A stretch of DNA of 64,000 nucleotides from Streptomyces pinistramenti (GCF_020564935.1 NZ_JAJCXB010000001.1:124001-188000), one strand, 5' to 3'. Positions 44,340 through 53,750 are shown, numbered from the stretch's first letter. The notes: generated by a model from the letters alone, not told the origin. Numbers and translations: made by a program.

Positions 44340-45221
44340 TCACCCCCGGACCGGTGCCTGGGCCGCGTACCGGTCGGGAGCCGCTATCGGGGTGCGCAGT
44401 ACCTCCAGCAGTCTGGCCGCCTCCTGGGCCACCGCCTCCCGTGCCGGCTTGAGGTACTTGCGGGAGTCGACGAGCGCGGGATCCGCACCCAAAACATCCC
44501 GGACGGAGCGGGTGAAGACCGACACCAGGTGCGTCGAGATATTGATCTTCGTCATGCCTGCCGCGATGGCGCGCTGCAGTTCCTCGTCCGGCACGCCGGA
44601 CGAGCCGTGCAGCACCAGCGGCACCGGAAGTGCCGCCTGCAATCGGCCGATCAGCTCCTTGTCCAGTACCGTCGTGCGTTCGTGCATCGCGTGGGAGGAG
44701 CCGACGGCCACGGCGAGCGCATCGACCCCCGTCGCGTCGATGAAGGCCAACGCCTCGTCCGGATCGGTGCGGGTGCCCGGCGCGTGGACACCGTCCTTGC
44801 CGCCGACCTTGCCGAGTTCCGCCTCGACGAAGGACCCGCGTTCATGGCACCAGGCGGTGAGCGCGGCGGTGGTGGCGACGTTCTCGTCGTAGGGGAACGC
44901 CGAGGCGTCCACCATGAACGAACTCACCCCGGCCGCGGCGCCCTGCCGGACCAGCTCCGCGTCGGTGATGTGGTCCAGGTGCACCGCGATGGGGGCGCTG
45001 GAGTCTTCTGCGAGGGCGAGGGTGGCACGGGTGATCGGTCGCAGGCTGCCGTGGTACCGGATGCAGTTCTCGCTGATCTGGAGGATCAGCGGGGCGTTGG
45101 CGCGCTCGGCTGCGGTGACCAGCGCCTCGGCGGTTTCCAGGTGGATGACGTTGAAGGCCGCGGCGCCGATGCCGGCCGTACGCGCGCTGTCGATGATCGA
45201 TGAGGTCGGAACGAGGGACAT
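44340..45221 (-). CDS. Class II ketose-bisphosphate aldolase (GatY/KbaY/Fba-like)
   Basis: Zinc-dependent aldolase of 293 residues. GIGAAAFNVIHLETAEALVT is the N-terminal signature. Metal ligands are in IAVHLDHITD, VEAELGKVGGKDG and VLHGSSGVPDEEL, and INISTHLVSVFTRSV closes the phosphate site. GSSHAMHE carries another metal-ligand histidine. It should cleave a ketose 1,6-bisphosphate such as tagatose or fructose bisphosphate. It lies 50 bases downstream of the SIS gene and 39 bases before deoR, in one operon. The sugar is not identified. Confidence 0.88.
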   Translation of the reverse strand: MSLVPTSSIIDSARTAGIGAAAFNVIHLETAEALVTAAERANAPLILQISENCIRYHGSLRPITRATLALAEDSSAPIAVHLDHITDAELVRQGAAAGVSSFMVDASAFPYDENVATTAALTAWCHERGSFVEAELGKVGGKDGVHAPGTRTDPDEALAFIDATGVDALAVAVGSSHAMHERTTVLDKELIGRLQAALPVPLVLHGSSGVPDEELQRAIAAGMTKINISTHLVSVFTRSVRDVLGADPALVDSRKYLKPAREAVAQEAARLLEVLRTPIAAPDRYAAQAPVRG

Positions 45222-45271
45222 GGGATCCTGACTCCCTTGCGTACGGGGTGACTTGAGTCGGGTGGGGTGGG

Positions 45272-46177
45272 CTAGCGGGCCGCCGGAATCCCGAGCATCA
45301 CGGAACGGGTCAGGCTGCGCGGGCTGTCCGGGTTCAAGCCGCGGGCGCGGGCCCGCTCCAGGGCCACCCGCTGCACCAGCACCAGGTCGGCCAGCGGATC
45401 GCGGTCGTGGCGTACGAAGTGCGCCCCGGTCCTGGCCACATCCGCCTCCAAGCCCTCGGGAGCCTCGCCGAACAACCAGGTCACGCGGCCGGGGGCGGCT
45501 ATCGCGATCGGGCCGTGGCGGTATTCCATCGCCGGATAGGACTCCGTCCAACTCTGCGAGGCTTCCCGCATCTTGAGGGCCGCCTCGTTGGCCAGCCCGA
45601 AGGTCCAGCCCGTACCGAGGAACGAGAACTGTTCCGCGTCGACCCATTCCTGTGCGACCGGCGCGGCGAGGGCTTCCCGCGCGTCGCGCACCGCGGCGGA
45701 GACGTCCTCGCCGAGGTGTGCGCGCAGCAGCGTCAGCGCGGTGGTCGCGAAGCGGGTCTGGACCACGGACTGCTCGTCCGCGAACGGCAGCGCGACCGTC
45801 GCGTCGGAGAGGCCCACCGCCGGTGTCCCGGGATCGCCGATGATCGTCACCGTCGGGATGCGGCCCTTCACCGCTTCCAGGATGCGCAGAACCTCGGTCG
45901 TGGTGCCGGATCGGGTGATCGCCACCACCGCGTCGTATCCGCGCTCGCTGCCGAGAAATGCCTCCGAGGCGGCAAAGGGATCGGTCACGCCCGCGCCGGC
46001 TCTCTCGCGCAAGGCGGCGTACGCCTGCGCCATGAACCACGACGTGCCGCATCCGACGACGGCCACGCGCTGTCCGGGTTCGGGCAGCGGGCCGCCCGCG
46101 GCTCCGATCCGCGCGGCTTCCTGCCAGGTCTCCGGCTGACTGCGCAGCTCCTGCTCCATGTATGAGGTCTCGCTCAT
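45272..46177 (-). CDS. Double-SIS-domain sugar-phosphate isomerase/deaminase (AgaS/GlmS-like)
   Basis: A 301-residue protein with two SIS domains resembling the isomerase half of GlmS. VAVVGCGTSWFMAQAYAALR, VVAITRSGTTTEVLRILEAV and VTIIGDPGTPAVGLSDA form the first. FSFLGTGWTFGLANEAALKM and ESYPAMEYRHGPIAIAAPG (ExRHGP motif) form the second. It probably isomerises or deaminates an amino-sugar or fructosamine phosphate. GAGAGG lies about 6 bases before the ATG. It is the first gene of the operon and divergent from the MFS transporter. Confidence 0.82.
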   Translation of the reverse strand: MSETSYMEQELRSQPETWQEAARIGAAGGPLPEPGQRVAVVGCGTSWFMAQAYAALRERAGAGVTDPFAASEAFLGSERGYDAVVAITRSGTTTEVLRILEAVKGRIPTVTIIGDPGTPAVGLSDATVALPFADEQSVVQTRFATTALTLLRAHLGEDVSAAVRDAREALAAPVAQEWVDAEQFSFLGTGWTFGLANEAALKMREASQSWTESYPAMEYRHGPIAIAAPGRVTWLFGEAPEGLEADVARTGAHFVRHDRDPLADLVLVQRVALERARARGLNPDSPRSLTRSVMLGIPAAR

Positions 46178-46372
46178 GGCCACCCTCTCGTGAATGCCGC
46201 CGTGATGCGCAAAGATGCATTTTCGTGTTCCGTTGCAAGCAACTGTACGCAAGATCTTGGATCGCTTCCATACCTCGTAAGGGTGGCTGCAGCAGAGGGG
46301 AGGGCCGCCGGTTCCCTCGACTGGCCCTCTGAGGGCGGCAGGTGAAGGGGATATCGCAGTAGCCTGAGTCTG

Positions 46373-46402
46373 TTGACACTTGCGCGAAACGGCGCCAATA
46401 CT
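46373..46402 (+). promoter_or_regulatory. Sigma-70-type promoter of the sugar transporter
   Basis: TTGACA (46373-46378) and AATACT (46397-46402) are separated by 18 bases, 49 bases before the transporter start. The 270-bp divergent region also holds CTTGC/GCAAG elements, including GTTGC-AA-GCAAC at 46232, which may bind the DeoR protein. Confidence 0.65.
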
Positions 46403-46450
46403 TGCATGATCAGTCATGAGCAGGCCGCCCCGCCGCACAAAGGACTCATC

Positions 46451-47926
46451 ATGTCCACTGCAACGCTCTCCGAGACGCCTCCACCATCACCCGCCAATGC
46501 GCGCCGAACCGGCCGTCTCTTCGCGCTGACGGGAGCCGTCGTCGGTGTCATCTATGGCTACGACTCCGGCAGCATCTCCGGCGCCCTGGTGTTCCTCAGC
46601 GAGGACTTCCATCTCACCGCGGCCGAAAAGGGCCTGGTCAACAGCATCTTGGTGTTCGGCAGCATCATTGGCGCGCTGATCGGCGGCAAGCTCGCCGACG
46701 CCCTGGGCCGCAAGACCGCGATGCTGATCGTCGCGAGTTCCTACGCCGTGTTCGTCGCACTGTCCGCCGTCTCGCCCAACGTCATCGTGCTCGACGCCGT
46801 CCGCCTGCTGCTCGGGGTCGCCATCGGCATCTCGATCGTCGCCGCACCGCTCTACATAGCCGAGTCGACGCCTGCGCGCATACGCGGCGCGTCCGTGGCT
46901 GCGTACCAGGTCGCCACGGTCGCCGGCATCGCCATCACCTACTTCGTCAACTGGGGCCTGTCCGGCGGCGGCCACTGGCGCTGGATGCTCGGCATAGCGG
47001 CGCTTCCCGCTGCGCTGGTGATGATCCCGCTGTGGCGGCTGCCCGATACGCCCCGGTGGTATGTGCTCAAGGGCGACACGGAGCGCGCGATCGAGGTCAT
47101 GGCGACGACCGACCCGGGTGTGGATCCGCGCGCAGAGGTGGCGGCGGTGAGCGCCGCGCTCGCGGAGGAGAGCGGCGGATCGGTGGGCTCACTGCTGCGC
47201 AGGCCGTACGTCCGCGCCACGCTCTTCGTCCTCGGACTGGGTTTCTTCTGCCAGATCACCGGCATCAACGCCGTGACTTACTACAGTCCGCAGATCTTCG
47301 AGGAGATGGGGTTCACCGGCAACGGCCTGAACTTCCTGCTTCCCTCGTTCGTGCAGCTCGCGTCGCTGGCCGCGACCGTGCTCGCCATTCTCATCATCGA
47401 CCGAATAGGACGCCGGGTGGTGCTGCTGTCCGGCATCGGCACGATGGTCGTCATGCTGGCCGTGCTCGCCACCGTCTTCGGCATGGGTGACCTGCACGGC
47501 GACATGATCTGGGTGGGCTTCGGCGCGATCCTGCTGTTCACGGCCGCCTTCAACTTCGGCTTCGGATCGTTGATCTGGGTCTACGCGAGCGAGGCGTTCC
47601 CGGCGCAGCTGCGTTCCACAGGCGCTTCGGCGATGCTCACCGCCGATCTCATCGCCAACCTGCTGATCGCGCAGTTCTTCCCGTCCGTGATGGCCTGGGC
47701 GGGGGCCGGCTGGACGTTTGCGGGCCTCGGTGTCCTGGCGCTCGGGGCGCTGGTCTTCGCGTCGATCACCGCGCCGGAGACCAAGGGGCGGCAGCTGGAG
47801 GAGATCCAGGGGTACTGGAGCAACGGCGGCCGCTGGCCCACGCCGGCGCCCGATGAGGGCCCCATGGCGAAGAAGGCCCCGGAAGCGGCCGCACCGGAGG
47901 CTGCCGCTCCGGAGACGGCTCCGTAA
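46451..47926 (+). CDS. MFS sugar:proton symporter (sugar porter family)
   Basis: A 491-residue transporter with 12 helices. Sugar-porter signatures are GVIYGYDSGSISGALVFL, GKLADALGRKTAMLI (loop 2-3), RLLLGVAIGISIVAAPLYIA, ESTPARIRGA, QITGINAVTYYSPQIFEEMG, DRIGRRVVLL and the C-terminal PETKGRQLEEIQGYW. A short Ala/Pro tail ends the protein. It imports the sugar unphosphorylated, so a kinase is needed before the aldolase. AAGGAC precedes the ATG giving MSTATLSETP. It is divergent from the SIS gene. Confidence 0.9.
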   Translation: MSTATLSETPPPSPANARRTGRLFALTGAVVGVIYGYDSGSISGALVFLSEDFHLTAAEKGLVNSILVFGSIIGALIGGKLADALGRKTAMLIVASSYAVFVALSAVSPNVIVLDAVRLLLGVAIGISIVAAPLYIAESTPARIRGASVAAYQVATVAGIAITYFVNWGLSGGGHWRWMLGIAALPAALVMIPLWRLPDTPRWYVLKGDTERAIEVMATTDPGVDPRAEVAAVSAALAEESGGSVGSLLRRPYVRATLFVLGLGFFCQITGINAVTYYSPQIFEEMGFTGNGLNFLLPSFVQLASLAATVLAILIIDRIGRRVVLLSGIGTMVVMLAVLATVFGMGDLHGDMIWVGFGAILLFTAAFNFGFGSLIWVYASEAFPAQLRSTGASAMLTADLIANLLIAQFFPSVMAWAGAGWTFAGLGVLALGALVFASITAPETKGRQLEEIQGYWSNGGRWPTPAPDEGPMAKKAPEAAAPEAAAPETAP

Positions 47927-48030
47927 CGACGGCCCAGGGACGGGGTGGACGCGGCAGGCGCATGGACAGCGGCCCGTCGCGGCCGCGCCTCCAGGAGGAG
48001 TGGCCGGTCGCGGGCCGCACAGGTGGCGCT

Positions 48031-48330
48031 TCAGGAAGACCGCTGCTCCCGGAGGCGCTCCAGTTCCGGTGCCGTGGTCGTCGCCACGAACTCGACGATG
48101 CGGTAGTCGCAGACGCCGGCGAGGGTGAACGGGTCCTCGGCCACGAGCCGTTCGACCGCCGGGCGGTCCATGCCGGCGGCGAGGATGACGCCGCCGTCGC
48201 GCGGTACCTTGCGGCCGGCGGCGATGAAGTGCCCGGCGTCGTACTGCTCTTGCAGCCACTCCACGTGGTCGGCCAACGCGGCTTCGACGCGTTCGATGGG
48301 GGCGGTGTAGGTCAGCTCAAGTACGAACAT
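48031..48330 (-). CDS. YciI-family protein
   Basis: A 99-residue ferredoxin-fold protein of the YciI group: FVLELTYTAPIERVEAALAD with the conserved HVEWLQEQYDAGHFIAAG, PRDGGVILAAGMDRPAVERL, EDPFTLAGVCDYRIVEF. The conserved histidine and aspartate of the putative active site are present (ADHVEWL, AEDPF). The ATG is taken from family alignment; its ribosome-binding site is poor. Function is unknown; it is not obviously linked to neighbours. Confidence 0.85.
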   Translation of the reverse strand: MFVLELTYTAPIERVEAALADHVEWLQEQYDAGHFIAAGRKVPRDGGVILAAGMDRPAVERLVAEDPFTLAGVCDYRIVEFVATTTAPELERLREQRSS

Positions 48331-48430
48331 GAAGGAAATATAGAGGAGCCCCCCGGGTGCTGCCGATGTGGCCTCCTGCGGTGAAGACGCAGGCCGGGGG
48401 CGGTGCGGCGGCGCCCGCCGAGGGCCTGCG

Positions 48431-49852
48431 TCAGCTCGTCGGCAGGTACGGGCGCCGCCGTCCGTGCCGCGTCGCCTGCTCGTACGCGTGGCCGGCCTGG
48501 AGGAGCGCCAGATCCGCCCGGGGAGCGGCGATGATCTGGAGGCCCACGGGAAGCCCCTCAGGTGTGAATCCCGCCGGGACGGAGAGCGCGGGCACCCCGA
48601 GGACGGAGATGACGTAAGCGGACCGCATCCAGTCCAGATACGTCCGCGTGGGACGGCCGGCGACCGTCTCCGGGTACTCCAACGCGGCATCGAACGGGAC
48701 GACTTGACTGACCGGTGCGAGCAGCAGGTCGTAACGGGAGAAGAAGTCGAGGGTATCCAGGTGGAGCCGGCTGCGGATCGCGGTGGCGGTGTTGAGCTCG
48801 TCCGTCGTCAGCCGGCGGCCCTCCTCGATGTTCCAGACCAGGCTCGGTTTGAGCGATGCGCGACGGGTGTCGAGCAGGGCGCCGAAGGCCAGGTCGAAGG
48901 CGTGCGCCCGCAGGGTCCTGAAGGTCTCGTCGGCGCCGGTGAGGTCGGGGCAGGCGGTGTCCACCTGGCAGCCCAGTTCGGTGAAGACCGCCAACTGGGG
49001 CTCCAGGACGGCGAGTACCTCCGGGTCGGCGGGGGCCGTTCCGCCGAGGTCGGGGGTCCAGGCGACGCGCATTCCGCGCAGATCGCGGTCGAGGGGAACC
49101 CGGAACGCCTCGCCGGGCGTTTCGAGACTGAGCGGGGAAAGCCGGTCGGGGCCGGCCAGTACGGACAGCAGCAGCGCCGTGTCGGCCACGGTCCGCGCCA
49201 TCGGCCCGGCCACCGCCAGGGTGTCCCACAGATCGGCGGAGGGATGGGAAGGCACCCGGCCCGGAGTCGGCCGCAGCCCGACGACGTTGCAGAAGGAGGC
49301 AGGGTTGCGCAGCGAACCGCCCATGTCGCTGCCGTCGGCGAGCGGTTGCAGTCCGGCGGCGAGTGCGGCGGCCGCACCGCCGCTGCTGCCACCGGCCGAG
49401 CGGGAGGTGTCGTACGGATTGCGGGTGATCCCGAACACCGGGTTGAAGGTGTGGGAGCCGGCGGCGAATTCCGGGACGTTGGTCTTGCCGATACGGATGG
49501 CCCCGGCCTCCTGCACCCGGCGGACGAGGAGTTCGTCCTGGTCGGGTACGTGCTCGGCGAAGAGGGGCGATCCGTGGGTGGTGCGCATGCCGCGGGTGAG
49601 GTGGGTGTCCTTGAACGCGATCGGCAAGCCGTGCAGCGGCGGCACGTCCGCTCCCTGGGCGAGCCGCTGATCCGCGCGGGCCGCATCTGCCAGGGCGCCC
49701 TCGGGGTCGAGGGTGACGACGGCGTTGACGGCCGGGTTGACGCACGCGATGCGATCCAGGTGGTCCTGGACCACTTCCCGGGCGGACACCTCCCGGCGGC
49801 GCAGCCGGCCCGCGAGGTCGGTGGCGTCGAGCGTGTGCAGTTCGTCGGTCAT
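48431..49852 (-). CDS. Amidase (amidase-signature family)
   Basis: A 473-residue Ser-Ser-Lys hydrolase. The catalytic lysine is in PIAFKDTHL near residue 75, the cis-serine lies in RSAGGSSGGAAAALAAG, and the nucleophile lies in ADGSDMGGSLRNPASFCN. PAGFTPEGLPVGLQIIAAPR closes the fold. It hydrolyses a carboxamide or similar bond; the substrate is unknown. The ATG giving MTDELHTLD is preferred to one 15 codons upstream because GAGG lies 5 bases before it and the extra residues are Pro/Arg-rich. Confidence 0.88.
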   Translation of the reverse strand: MTDELHTLDATDLAGRLRRREVSAREVVQDHLDRIACVNPAVNAVVTLDPEGALADAARADQRLAQGADVPPLHGLPIAFKDTHLTRGMRTTHGSPLFAEHVPDQDELLVRRVQEAGAIRIGKTNVPEFAAGSHTFNPVFGITRNPYDTSRSAGGSSGGAAAALAAGLQPLADGSDMGGSLRNPASFCNVVGLRPTPGRVPSHPSADLWDTLAVAGPMARTVADTALLLSVLAGPDRLSPLSLETPGEAFRVPLDRDLRGMRVAWTPDLGGTAPADPEVLAVLEPQLAVFTELGCQVDTACPDLTGADETFRTLRAHAFDLAFGALLDTRRASLKPSLVWNIEEGRRLTTDELNTATAIRSRLHLDTLDFFSRYDLLLAPVSQVVPFDAALEYPETVAGRPTRTYLDWMRSAYVISVLGVPALSVPAGFTPEGLPVGLQIIAAPRADLALLQAGHAYEQATRHGRRRPYLPTS

Positions 49853-50215
49853 GACGGCCTCGCGTCGGGTGGGTGCGGGGGCGGGGGAGGGCCTCATCTT
49901 GTGATCGCCTGACGGATCCGGTCAATGAGCCGGCAGGGAATGTCGCATTCACGCTTCACGTCCCGTCCGTGCGCGAAATTCCGTCGACCAAGCGCGAGAT
50001 GAGGGCGGCAAGTTGTCAGCCGGATGTCAGAGGGCCAGGAGCCCTGCCCCCCCGTAACCCTCTCCCACTGTCCCGTCATCGGCCGGGCGCTGACCGTCAA
50101 GGAAGGCGCGCGAGACGGGTATCCCGGCGGCGCTCCGCTTGAGTGCCCCGACGGCGAGGTGTGACGGGCATCCGACGGAAGATGCAGGTCACGGGTTCGA
50201 TAGCGTGGTGTCACC
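49853..50215. other. Intergenic region upstream of amidase and endonuclease V
   Basis: A 363-base divergent region. Open frames crossing it show no family resemblance. A -10-like TAGCGT lies at 50201-50206, 10 bases before the endonuclease V ATG, compatible with a nearly leaderless transcript. No strong inverted repeat was found. Confidence 0.45.
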
Positions 50216-50962
50216 ATGGACACTCCCGGAATGCTCTCCTGCGACGACGAACTGCGGAACTGGCCGTCCGGCGAAGCCGAGGCCCGTGCGGTCCAGGACC
50301 GGCTGCGGCGCCATGTGCGCCTTGACGAGGCCGGTCCGCCAACGGACTTCGACGGCACCGTCGTGGGTGTCGATGTCGCCTACGACGACGCACGCGATGT
50401 CGTCGCAGCGGCGGCCGTGGCACTGGACGCCCGCAGCTTCACCGTCGTCGACGAGGCCACCGCGGTCGGCCGGGTCAGCTTCCCCTACGTCCCCGGGCTG
50501 CTCGCCTTCCGTGAGATCCCCACGGTGGTCGAAGCCCTGGCCCGCCTCGCCCGCACACCGGATCTCGTGATCTGTGACGGCTACGGGCGTGCGCACCCGC
50601 GTCGTTTCGGGCTCGCCAGCCACCTCGGTGTGCTGACCGGACTGCCCACCATCGGCGTCGCCAAGAACCCCTTCACCTTCCGCTTCGAGGCCCCGGGACC
50701 TGAGCGCGGCGCGACCGCTCCGCTCCTGGACGGCCCCGAGGATGCCGCCGAAGAGGTGGGGCGGGCACTGCGCACCCAGGAGAGCGTCAAACCGGTCTTC
50801 GTCTCCGTGGGCCATCGCATCGGCCTCGACCGGGCCTGCGCGCACACCCTTCGCCTGGCGCCCGAGTACCGCCTACCGGAGACGACTCGGGCCGCTGACG
50901 CGCTGTGCAGGCGGGCACTGGCCGGCATCCGAACGCCGCGGTGGCCGGGAACCGCCCCGTAG
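50216..50962 (+). CDS. nfi: Endonuclease V
   Basis: DNA repair nuclease of 248 residues that cuts the second bond 3' of deoxyinosine. Catalytic residues are all present: the aspartate in VVGVDVAYDD near residue 45, the glutamate in YVPGLLAFREIPTV, and the aspartate in LVICDGYGRAHPRRFGLASH. GLPTIGVAKNPF follows as in known Nfi proteins. A later in-frame ATG (MLSCDDELR) is possible. The gene stands alone; the next gene runs towards it. Confidence 0.92.
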   Translation: MDTPGMLSCDDELRNWPSGEAEARAVQDRLRRHVRLDEAGPPTDFDGTVVGVDVAYDDARDVVAAAAVALDARSFTVVDEATAVGRVSFPYVPGLLAFREIPTVVEALARLARTPDLVICDGYGRAHPRRFGLASHLGVLTGLPTIGVAKNPFTFRFEAPGPERGATAPLLDGPEDAAEEVGRALRTQESVKPVFVSVGHRIGLDRACAHTLRLAPEYRLPETTRAADALCRRALAGIRTPRWPGTAP

Positions 50963-50990
50963 GAGAGTGCGGCTCCCGGTGGGCGGCGGA

Positions 50991-52181
50991 TCAGCCCCGT
51001 ACGACCCGGAAGGTGATGCCGGCCTCCTGGAGCCGCACAGTGAGGGCGTCCCCCATGGCGACCGCAGGCGTCACCTGGCCCGCGGTCTTCGGTAGTTCGT
51101 CAAAGGCGAGGCTGAGGGCCGATTCGGCCAGCATCTTGGCCGTATCGCCGTAACCGGGATCGCCACCGGACACCTCGGTGAGCAGCCGCTGCCCGCCTCC
51201 CTGGGCGACGAAGCGGAGGGTGAACCAACTCTTCGCCCGCCGCTCCGGGCTCGGCCCCTCGCCCGGCTCCAGATGCCCGGCCAGCCACCGCCGTGCGGGC
51301 GGCAGTTGGGCCAGCGCGGCCACCGCGCCGGCGCCCAGCACACCCCCCACCGCGACCGGCAGCCGGCGCACCCCGGCGTAGTGGCGGTAGCGGAAGTCGG
51401 GTCCGTAGCGCTCCAGCGCGGCGGCTGAGCGGCCGATCACCTGGGGATCGAGGGTCGGCAGCGGCACACTCCATGGGTGCGTCGGGCCGCTCCTGAGAGG
51501 CGGGCCCGGAGCGGCCCGCACCGTACGGCCCTCCGGGATCGGCGGCTCCTTCAGCCGTCGCTCGCGGGCCGCCCGTGCCATGTCGCGCGGGCGGGACATC
51601 GCGGTCAGCGTCGAGGCCAAGGTGCCGCCGGAGAACATCGCCCGCGCCCGCACGAAGCCGTCGATGCGCAACGGGACGTCCTCCGGGAGGTGCTGCACGG
51701 TGAAGAGCACTCCGAGGTCGTGCGGTACCGAGTCGAAGCCGCAGGAATGCACGAGGCGGGTGCCCGAAGCGCGGGCCGTCGCGTCGTGACGCAGGTACAT
51801 ACGGTCGATGAACTCCGGCTCGCTGCTCAGGTCGACGTAGTCGGTGCCGGCCTCGGCGCAGGCGGCGACCAGGGGTTCGCCGTAGGACAGGTACGGGCCG
51901 ACGGTTGTGGCCAGCACCCGGGTGCCGGCGGCCAGTGCGCGCAGCGATTCCGGATCCGCACTGTCGGCCCGCAGCAGCGGCAGGTGCGCGCAGTCCGGGT
52001 CGATGGCGGCCAGGCGGGCACGCAGCCGCTCCAGTTTCGGCACGCTGCGCCCGGCCAGTGCCCACCGGCAGTTCGTGGGGGCGTGCGCGGCCAGATATTC
52101 GGCGGTGAGCGCCCCCACGAATCCGGTTGCGCCGAAGAGGACGAGGTCGTGGGCCCGTCCCGGAGTGTCCTGCCGTCGCAT
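50991..52181 (-). CDS. Saccharopine dehydrogenase-like / trans-acting enoyl reductase family protein
   Basis: A 396-residue NAD(P)-dependent oxidoreductase. DLVLFGATGFVGALTAEYLA is the nucleotide-binding turn. WALAGRSVPKLERLRARLAA, VLATTVGPYLSYGEPLVAAC, GTDYVDLSSEPEFIDRMY and VHSCGFDSVPHDLGVLFTVQ follow the mycobacterial Rv2449c/Rv2953-type proteins. The C-terminal part has GDPGYGDTAKMLAESALSLA. A role in lipid or polyketide double-bond reduction is known for Rv2953, but the substrate here is unknown. AAGGA precedes the ATG by 7 bases. Confidence 0.83.
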   Translation of the reverse strand: MRRQDTPGRAHDLVLFGATGFVGALTAEYLAAHAPTNCRWALAGRSVPKLERLRARLAAIDPDCAHLPLLRADSADPESLRALAAGTRVLATTVGPYLSYGEPLVAACAEAGTDYVDLSSEPEFIDRMYLRHDATARASGTRLVHSCGFDSVPHDLGVLFTVQHLPEDVPLRIDGFVRARAMFSGGTLASTLTAMSRPRDMARAARERRLKEPPIPEGRTVRAAPGPPLRSGPTHPWSVPLPTLDPQVIGRSAAALERYGPDFRYRHYAGVRRLPVAVGGVLGAGAVAALAQLPPARRWLAGHLEPGEGPSPERRAKSWFTLRFVAQGGGQRLLTEVSGGDPGYGDTAKMLAESALSLAFDELPKTAGQVTPAVAMGDALTVRLQEAGITFRVVRG

Positions 52182-52354
52182 CGAGCGTCCTTTCGCCTGG
52201 GGCTCCGGACCCTAAGTAGTCGCCGGCCAAACATCAACGCGTCGCCCGGAAGGTGCGGTTGGCGTGTCGTGACGCCTTTCCGGGTGGCCGCGCCTGCGGC
52301 ACCGGCGGCCCGTCATACGGAGCGCCCCTCCCCGCCGGCGGCGCTCCGGCAGCG

Positions 52355-53095
52355 TCATTCCGTGCTGTCGCCCTGCCGCCCCAACGCCACTCCCCGCACG
52401 CCGTCGAGTTCGGTGAGCGCCTCCACCAGAGAATGCGCCGATGCGGTGCCCTCCAGGCGCAGCAGCACCTCGGCCGAGACCCGTTCGTCCTCCACGCCGG
52501 TCTCCACCTGGACGTCGGTCACCCGGAACCCGCTGCTCGTGCACATCTCCAGCATCCGCCCCAGCAGCCCGTGTTGGGAGCGGTAGGTCAGGCGCAGTTC
52601 GACGTTCTCCGGCAAGCGGGTGGGGCCGATGCGTTCCGACACCTTCGAGAAGCCGCGGACGATGAGGAAGTGCACGGCCGTCGCGCCGGCGGCCAGCAGC
52701 GGCAGGCCGCCGCCGCACGCCATGCCGATCGCACAGGTCAGCCAGATCGTGGCGGCCGTCGTCAGCCCGCGCACCGCGTCCTTCTTGACGAAGATCAGTC
52801 CGCCGCCGATGAAGCCGATGCCGGAGACGACCTGCGCGGCGACACGGGACGGGTCGAGGGCCACGCCGTCCATCCCCAGCAGCGCGCCGAAACCGTGTAT
52901 CGACACCTCCATGAACAGCGCGCTGCCCACACCGACGAGCGTGTGGGTGCGCAGCCCGGCACTCTTCTGCCGGGCCTCCCGTTCCAGTCCGATCAGCGAC
53001 GACAGCAGCAGCGCTATCGCCAGCTCGGCGAATTGACGCGGTCCCTGACCGCTGTGGATGTCGAAGAGGGCGGCGGCGAGATACGGGTGCGACAT
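52355..53095 (-). CDS. MgtC/SapB-family membrane protein
   Basis: A 246-residue protein. About five hydrophobic helices occupy residues 20-160 with the signature LIGLEREARQKSAGLRTHTL, VVSGIGFIGGGLIFVKKDAV and GLTTAATIWLTCAIGMACGG. The C-terminal ~85 residues form an ACT-like domain (VELRLTYRSQHGLLGRMLEM). MgtC proteins act in magnesium limitation and membrane-potential control. No magnesium-sensing leader was seen upstream. The ribosome-binding site is weak. Confidence 0.87.
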   Translation of the reverse strand: MSHPYLAAALFDIHSGQGPRQFAELAIALLLSSLIGLEREARQKSAGLRTHTLVGVGSALFMEVSIHGFGALLGMDGVALDPSRVAAQVVSGIGFIGGGLIFVKKDAVRGLTTAATIWLTCAIGMACGGGLPLLAAGATAVHFLIVRGFSKVSERIGPTRLPENVELRLTYRSQHGLLGRMLEMCTSSGFRVTDVQVETGVEDERVSAEVLLRLEGTASAHSLVEALTELDGVRGVALGRQGDSTE

Positions 53096-53263
53096 GCAGA
53101 CATTGTCTCTCCGCAGACGGCGAATCCCCGCTCCGCGGGCCGTTGTCAGTGGTCGCCGTTAGCGTGGTGGGCGATGGAACGTGGCGTGGGCGAAAGCACC
53201 GCGGGACGACGGCATTCCGGTGCTGTCGACCGATACCGACGGGGGAGTGACATGGAGGTTCGC

Positions 53264-53644
53264 ATGACGAAGGCGGCGGGCGCGGCGGAGGTGCGCGAAC
53301 GGATCCGGGGGTATGCGCTGCGGCTTCCCGGCGCGTCGGAGGAGTTCCCGTGGGGTGAGAGCGTCGTCAAGGTCAACGACAAGGTCTTCGTCTTCCTCCG
53401 AGCCGAAGACGACGGCGGCCCCCTGAGAGTCACCCTCAAGCTCAAGGATCCGGAGGCGCACGCCCATGCGCTCTCCGCCCCTGGTGCCGAGCCGGCCGGC
53501 TACGGCCTGGGCAAGGCCGGCTGGGTGACGGTGCCGCTGGCGGAACGGGGCGCGCCGCCCGCCGAGTTGCTCTGTGACTGGGTGGAGGAGTCCTATCGCG
53601 TCATAGCCCCGAAGAGGCTCATCGCCGAGCTGGACGGGGGATAG
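53264..53644 (+). CDS. MmcQ/YjbR-family DNA-binding-fold protein
   Basis: A 126-residue CyaY-like-fold protein: IRGYALRLPGASEEFPWGES, VVKVNDKVFVFLRAEDDGG, VTLKLKDPEAHAHALSAPGA and the motif GKAGWVTVPLAERGAPPAEL followed by DWVEESYRVIAPKRLIAEL. Function in the cell is unclear. Two in-frame ATGs are 12 bases apart, each with an excellent ribosome-binding site (GGGGGAG before 53252 and GGAGG before 53264), so the first four residues are uncertain. Confidence 0.83.
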   Translation: MTKAAGAAEVRERIRGYALRLPGASEEFPWGESVVKVNDKVFVFLRAEDDGGPLRVTLKLKDPEAHAHALSAPGAEPAGYGLGKAGWVTVPLAERGAPPAELLCDWVEESYRVIAPKRLIAELDGG

Positions 53645-53666
53645 CGGCGCACGGTCAGCAGTGCGC

Positions 53667-53716
53667 AAAGGCCCGTGGCGGCGATGGCAGTTGAGCATCG
53701 TCACCACGGGCCTTTT
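53667..53716 (+). terminator. Rho-independent terminator after yjbR
   Basis: AAAGGCCCGTGG pairs perfectly with CCACGGGCCTTT, followed by a short T run. The 25-base loop contains a second CGATG/CATCG pairing. It separates the yjbR gene from the beta-oxidation operon. Confidence 0.85.
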
Positions 53717-53750
53717 CCGTGGCGGGTCTTGACTCGGAGGGCTTGTGGAA

